64,000 nt of DNA from NCBI GenBank assembly GCA_028139285.1, contig JAOINI010000004.1, positions 6,262 to 70,261 of the forward strand, in the 5' to 3' direction. Each line of letters starts with the position of its first letter. Position 1 is the first letter of the stretch. Source of the DNA: Candidatus Pelagibacter sp. Its GTDB lineage: Bacteria > Pseudomonadota > Alphaproteobacteria > Pelagibacterales > Pelagibacteraceae. Below are positions 63,013 through 64,000 of the stretch, piece after piece. The position numbers and the translations under genes are program-made. The notes beneath the pieces are model-generated. The model was not told where the DNA came from. It ran no database searches and saw nothing but the letters and a program-made list of their open reading frames with translations.

Positions 63013-64000
63013 TTATCTTGCTGGTGGTACATAAAGAATTCCACCTTTAGTCCATAATTCATTTGGACCTCTGTTCGGTAAAATTCCTGTGTCAGCTATA
63101 TGTTTTTTGTAGCTTTCACCGTAATTACCAACTTGCTCGATAATCCTTAAGCTCCAGTCGTTATCTAAGCCGAACGCAGCACCTAATTCTCCTTCTGCAC
63201 CAACTAATCTTTTGATAGCTGGGTTGTCAGAGTCTTTTAGGCTTGAAGCGTTAGATGAATTTACACCATACTCTTCAGCTTCAATCATTGTGTTTAGAGA
63301 CCATCTTACAATATCTTCCCACACTGAGTCCCCTTGTCTTACAACAGGTCCCAATGGCTCTTTAGAGATTGTTTCAGGTAATACTTTATGATCATCTGGT
63401 GCACTCAATTTTGTTCTTTGAGCAGCTAATCCAGATTTATCAGTTGTGTAAGTATCACATCTTCCTGCATCATAAGCTTGAACTACTTCATCTGCTTTTT
63501 CAAAAGCAATTGGTTCATACTTAATGTTTTTAGAATTGAAAAAGTCTCTCATGTTAAGCTCAGTAGTTGTACCTGTGTTTGTACAAGCAGATATACCATC
63601 TTTGAAATCATTCACGGAATTAATTCCAGAATTTTTTCTTACCATGAACCCTTGTCCATCATAAAAGTTTACACCAACAAATGTTAAACCAATGTCAGCG
63701 TCTCTTGATAATGTCCAAGTTGTATTACGTGCAAGAACATCGATTTCACCTGATGTTAAAGCTGTAAATCTCTCTGCGGCACTTAATGGTGTATATTTAA
63801 CTTTATCAGCATCACCTAAAACAGCAGCTGCAACAGCTCTACATACATCCACATCAATACCAGACCAGTTTCCTGATGCATCAGCATTAGAAAAACCTGG
63901 CAGACCTTGAGAAACTCCACATTTCACAAAACCAGCTTTCTTAGTATTGTCTAGAGTTTTAGATTTTTTAGAACCTGATCCTCCTCCTCCTTGGCCGCAA
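63013..64000 (-). CDS. aapJ: general L-amino-acid ABC transporter substrate-binding protein (5' partial)
   Basis: Periplasmic binder of polar amino acids; 328 codons are visible and the true start lies past the window end. Family marks are VKCGVSQGLPGFSN, IDVDVCRAVAAAVLG, RFTALTSGEIDVLARNTTWT and FYDGQGFMVRKN. The visible N-terminus reads CGQGGGGSGSKKSKTLDNTK, so a Cys precedes a glycine-rich linker. This would fit a lipoprotein, whereas most alphaproteobacterial AapJ proteins are soluble; the preceding residues are needed to decide. The GTG at 63927 is not the true start. Confidence 0.92.
   Translation of the reverse strand, partial: CGQGGGGSGSKKSKTLDNTKKAGFVKCGVSQGLPGFSNADASGNWSGIDVDVCRAVAAAVLGDADKVKYTPLSAAERFTALTSGEIDVLARNTTWTLSRDADIGLTFVGVNFYDGQGFMVRKNSGINSVNDFKDGISACTNTGTTTELNMRDFFNSKNIKYEPIAFEKADEVVQAYDAGRCDTYTTDKSGLAAQRTKLSAPDDHKVLPETISKEPLGPVVRQGDSVWEDIVRWSLNTMIEAEEYGVNSSNASSLKDSDNPAIKRLVGAEGELGAAFGLDNDWSLRIIEQVGNYGESYKKHIADTGILPNRGPNELWTKGGILYVPPAR

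Overview
The window looks like a stretch of a streamlined, AT-rich alphaproteobacterial chromosome of the SAR11 type (Candidatus Pelagibacter / Pelagibacterales). The reasons are the low GC content, very short or overlapping gene junctions, typical alphaproteobacterial gene orders (tmk-holB-metG-tatD; dgt-argS-nagZ-scpA-scpB-tatABC-serS; yajC-secD-secF; gyrA-coaD-ppi-tgt), an NDUFS4-like complex I accessory subunit, and the many solute-binding-protein transporters expected of a marine oligotroph. The species assignment is inference; no search was possible.

Layout. 1-2.2 kb: an aldehyde dehydrogenase (cut by the window edge) and an HpcH/HpaI aldolase, probably one catabolic pair. 2.2-8.1 kb: an accessory-looking block with a GIY-YIG protein, a two-domain glycosyltransferase, a GT9 heptosyltransferase-like protein, an FkbM methyltransferase, a tyrosine recombinase with a perfect 11-7-11 palindrome at its promoter, a small membrane protein, a minimal alkyltransferase and a 410-bp gene-free stretch. 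8.1-12.6 kb: AEC carrier, SbmA/BacA-like transporter, complex I subunit, tRNA-Pro, NhaA, an IscU/SufU-like scaffold and an exported glutathione peroxidase. 12.6-20.1 kb: a leftward housekeeping run for the cell wall (MltB, RlpA/SPOR lipoprotein, D,D-carboxypeptidase) and replication/translation (tmk, holB, metG, tatD, MBL hydrolase). 20.2-24.2 kb: tRNA-Ser, SdhE, RecG, DUF502 and an M48 lipoprotein peptidase. 24.2-24.8 kb: tRNA-Lys with a 45-bp partial copy of its 3' half 546 bp away, enclosing a small membrane-protein gene; this resembles a tiny integrated element.

24.8-33.6 kb: tgt (with an apparently lost zinc site), ppiA, coaD, gyrA, ssb, then uvrA and a PuuD-like membrane protein. 33.6-44.4 kb: a 13-gene leftward run combining Sec (secF, secD, yajC), serS, Tat (tatC, tatB, tatA), chromosome condensation (scpB, scpA), nagZ, a small membrane protein, argS and dgt. 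44.4-51.1 kb: an IscA/ErpA-type protein, xthA, manC, ilvD, valS. 51.1-57.4 kb: a carbohydrate ABC transporter (binding protein, two permeases, divergent ATPase) with a cytoplasmic GH63-like glycosidase, which suggests import and hydrolysis of a glycoside or glycosylated osmolyte. 57.4-58.8 kb: tRNA-Cys, tRNA-Asn, an XRE regulator and a DUF6134-like exported protein. 58.8-64 kb: cysteine synthase and a general L-amino-acid ABC transporter (aapP, aapM, aapQ and the start-truncated aapJ), with a terminator hairpin between aapJ and aapQ.

Gene packing is extreme. Several convergent pairs share stop-codon bases (TTAG or TTATAA), tRNA-Ser ends directly against the stop codon of sdhE, and two divergent starts are only 12 bp apart. 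The most unusual signals are the dif-like palindrome beside the recombinase, the tRNA-Lys duplication/mini-element, the zinc-ligand loss in Tgt, two regulatory hairpins after binding-protein genes, and the glycine-rich, possibly lipid-anchored AapJ.
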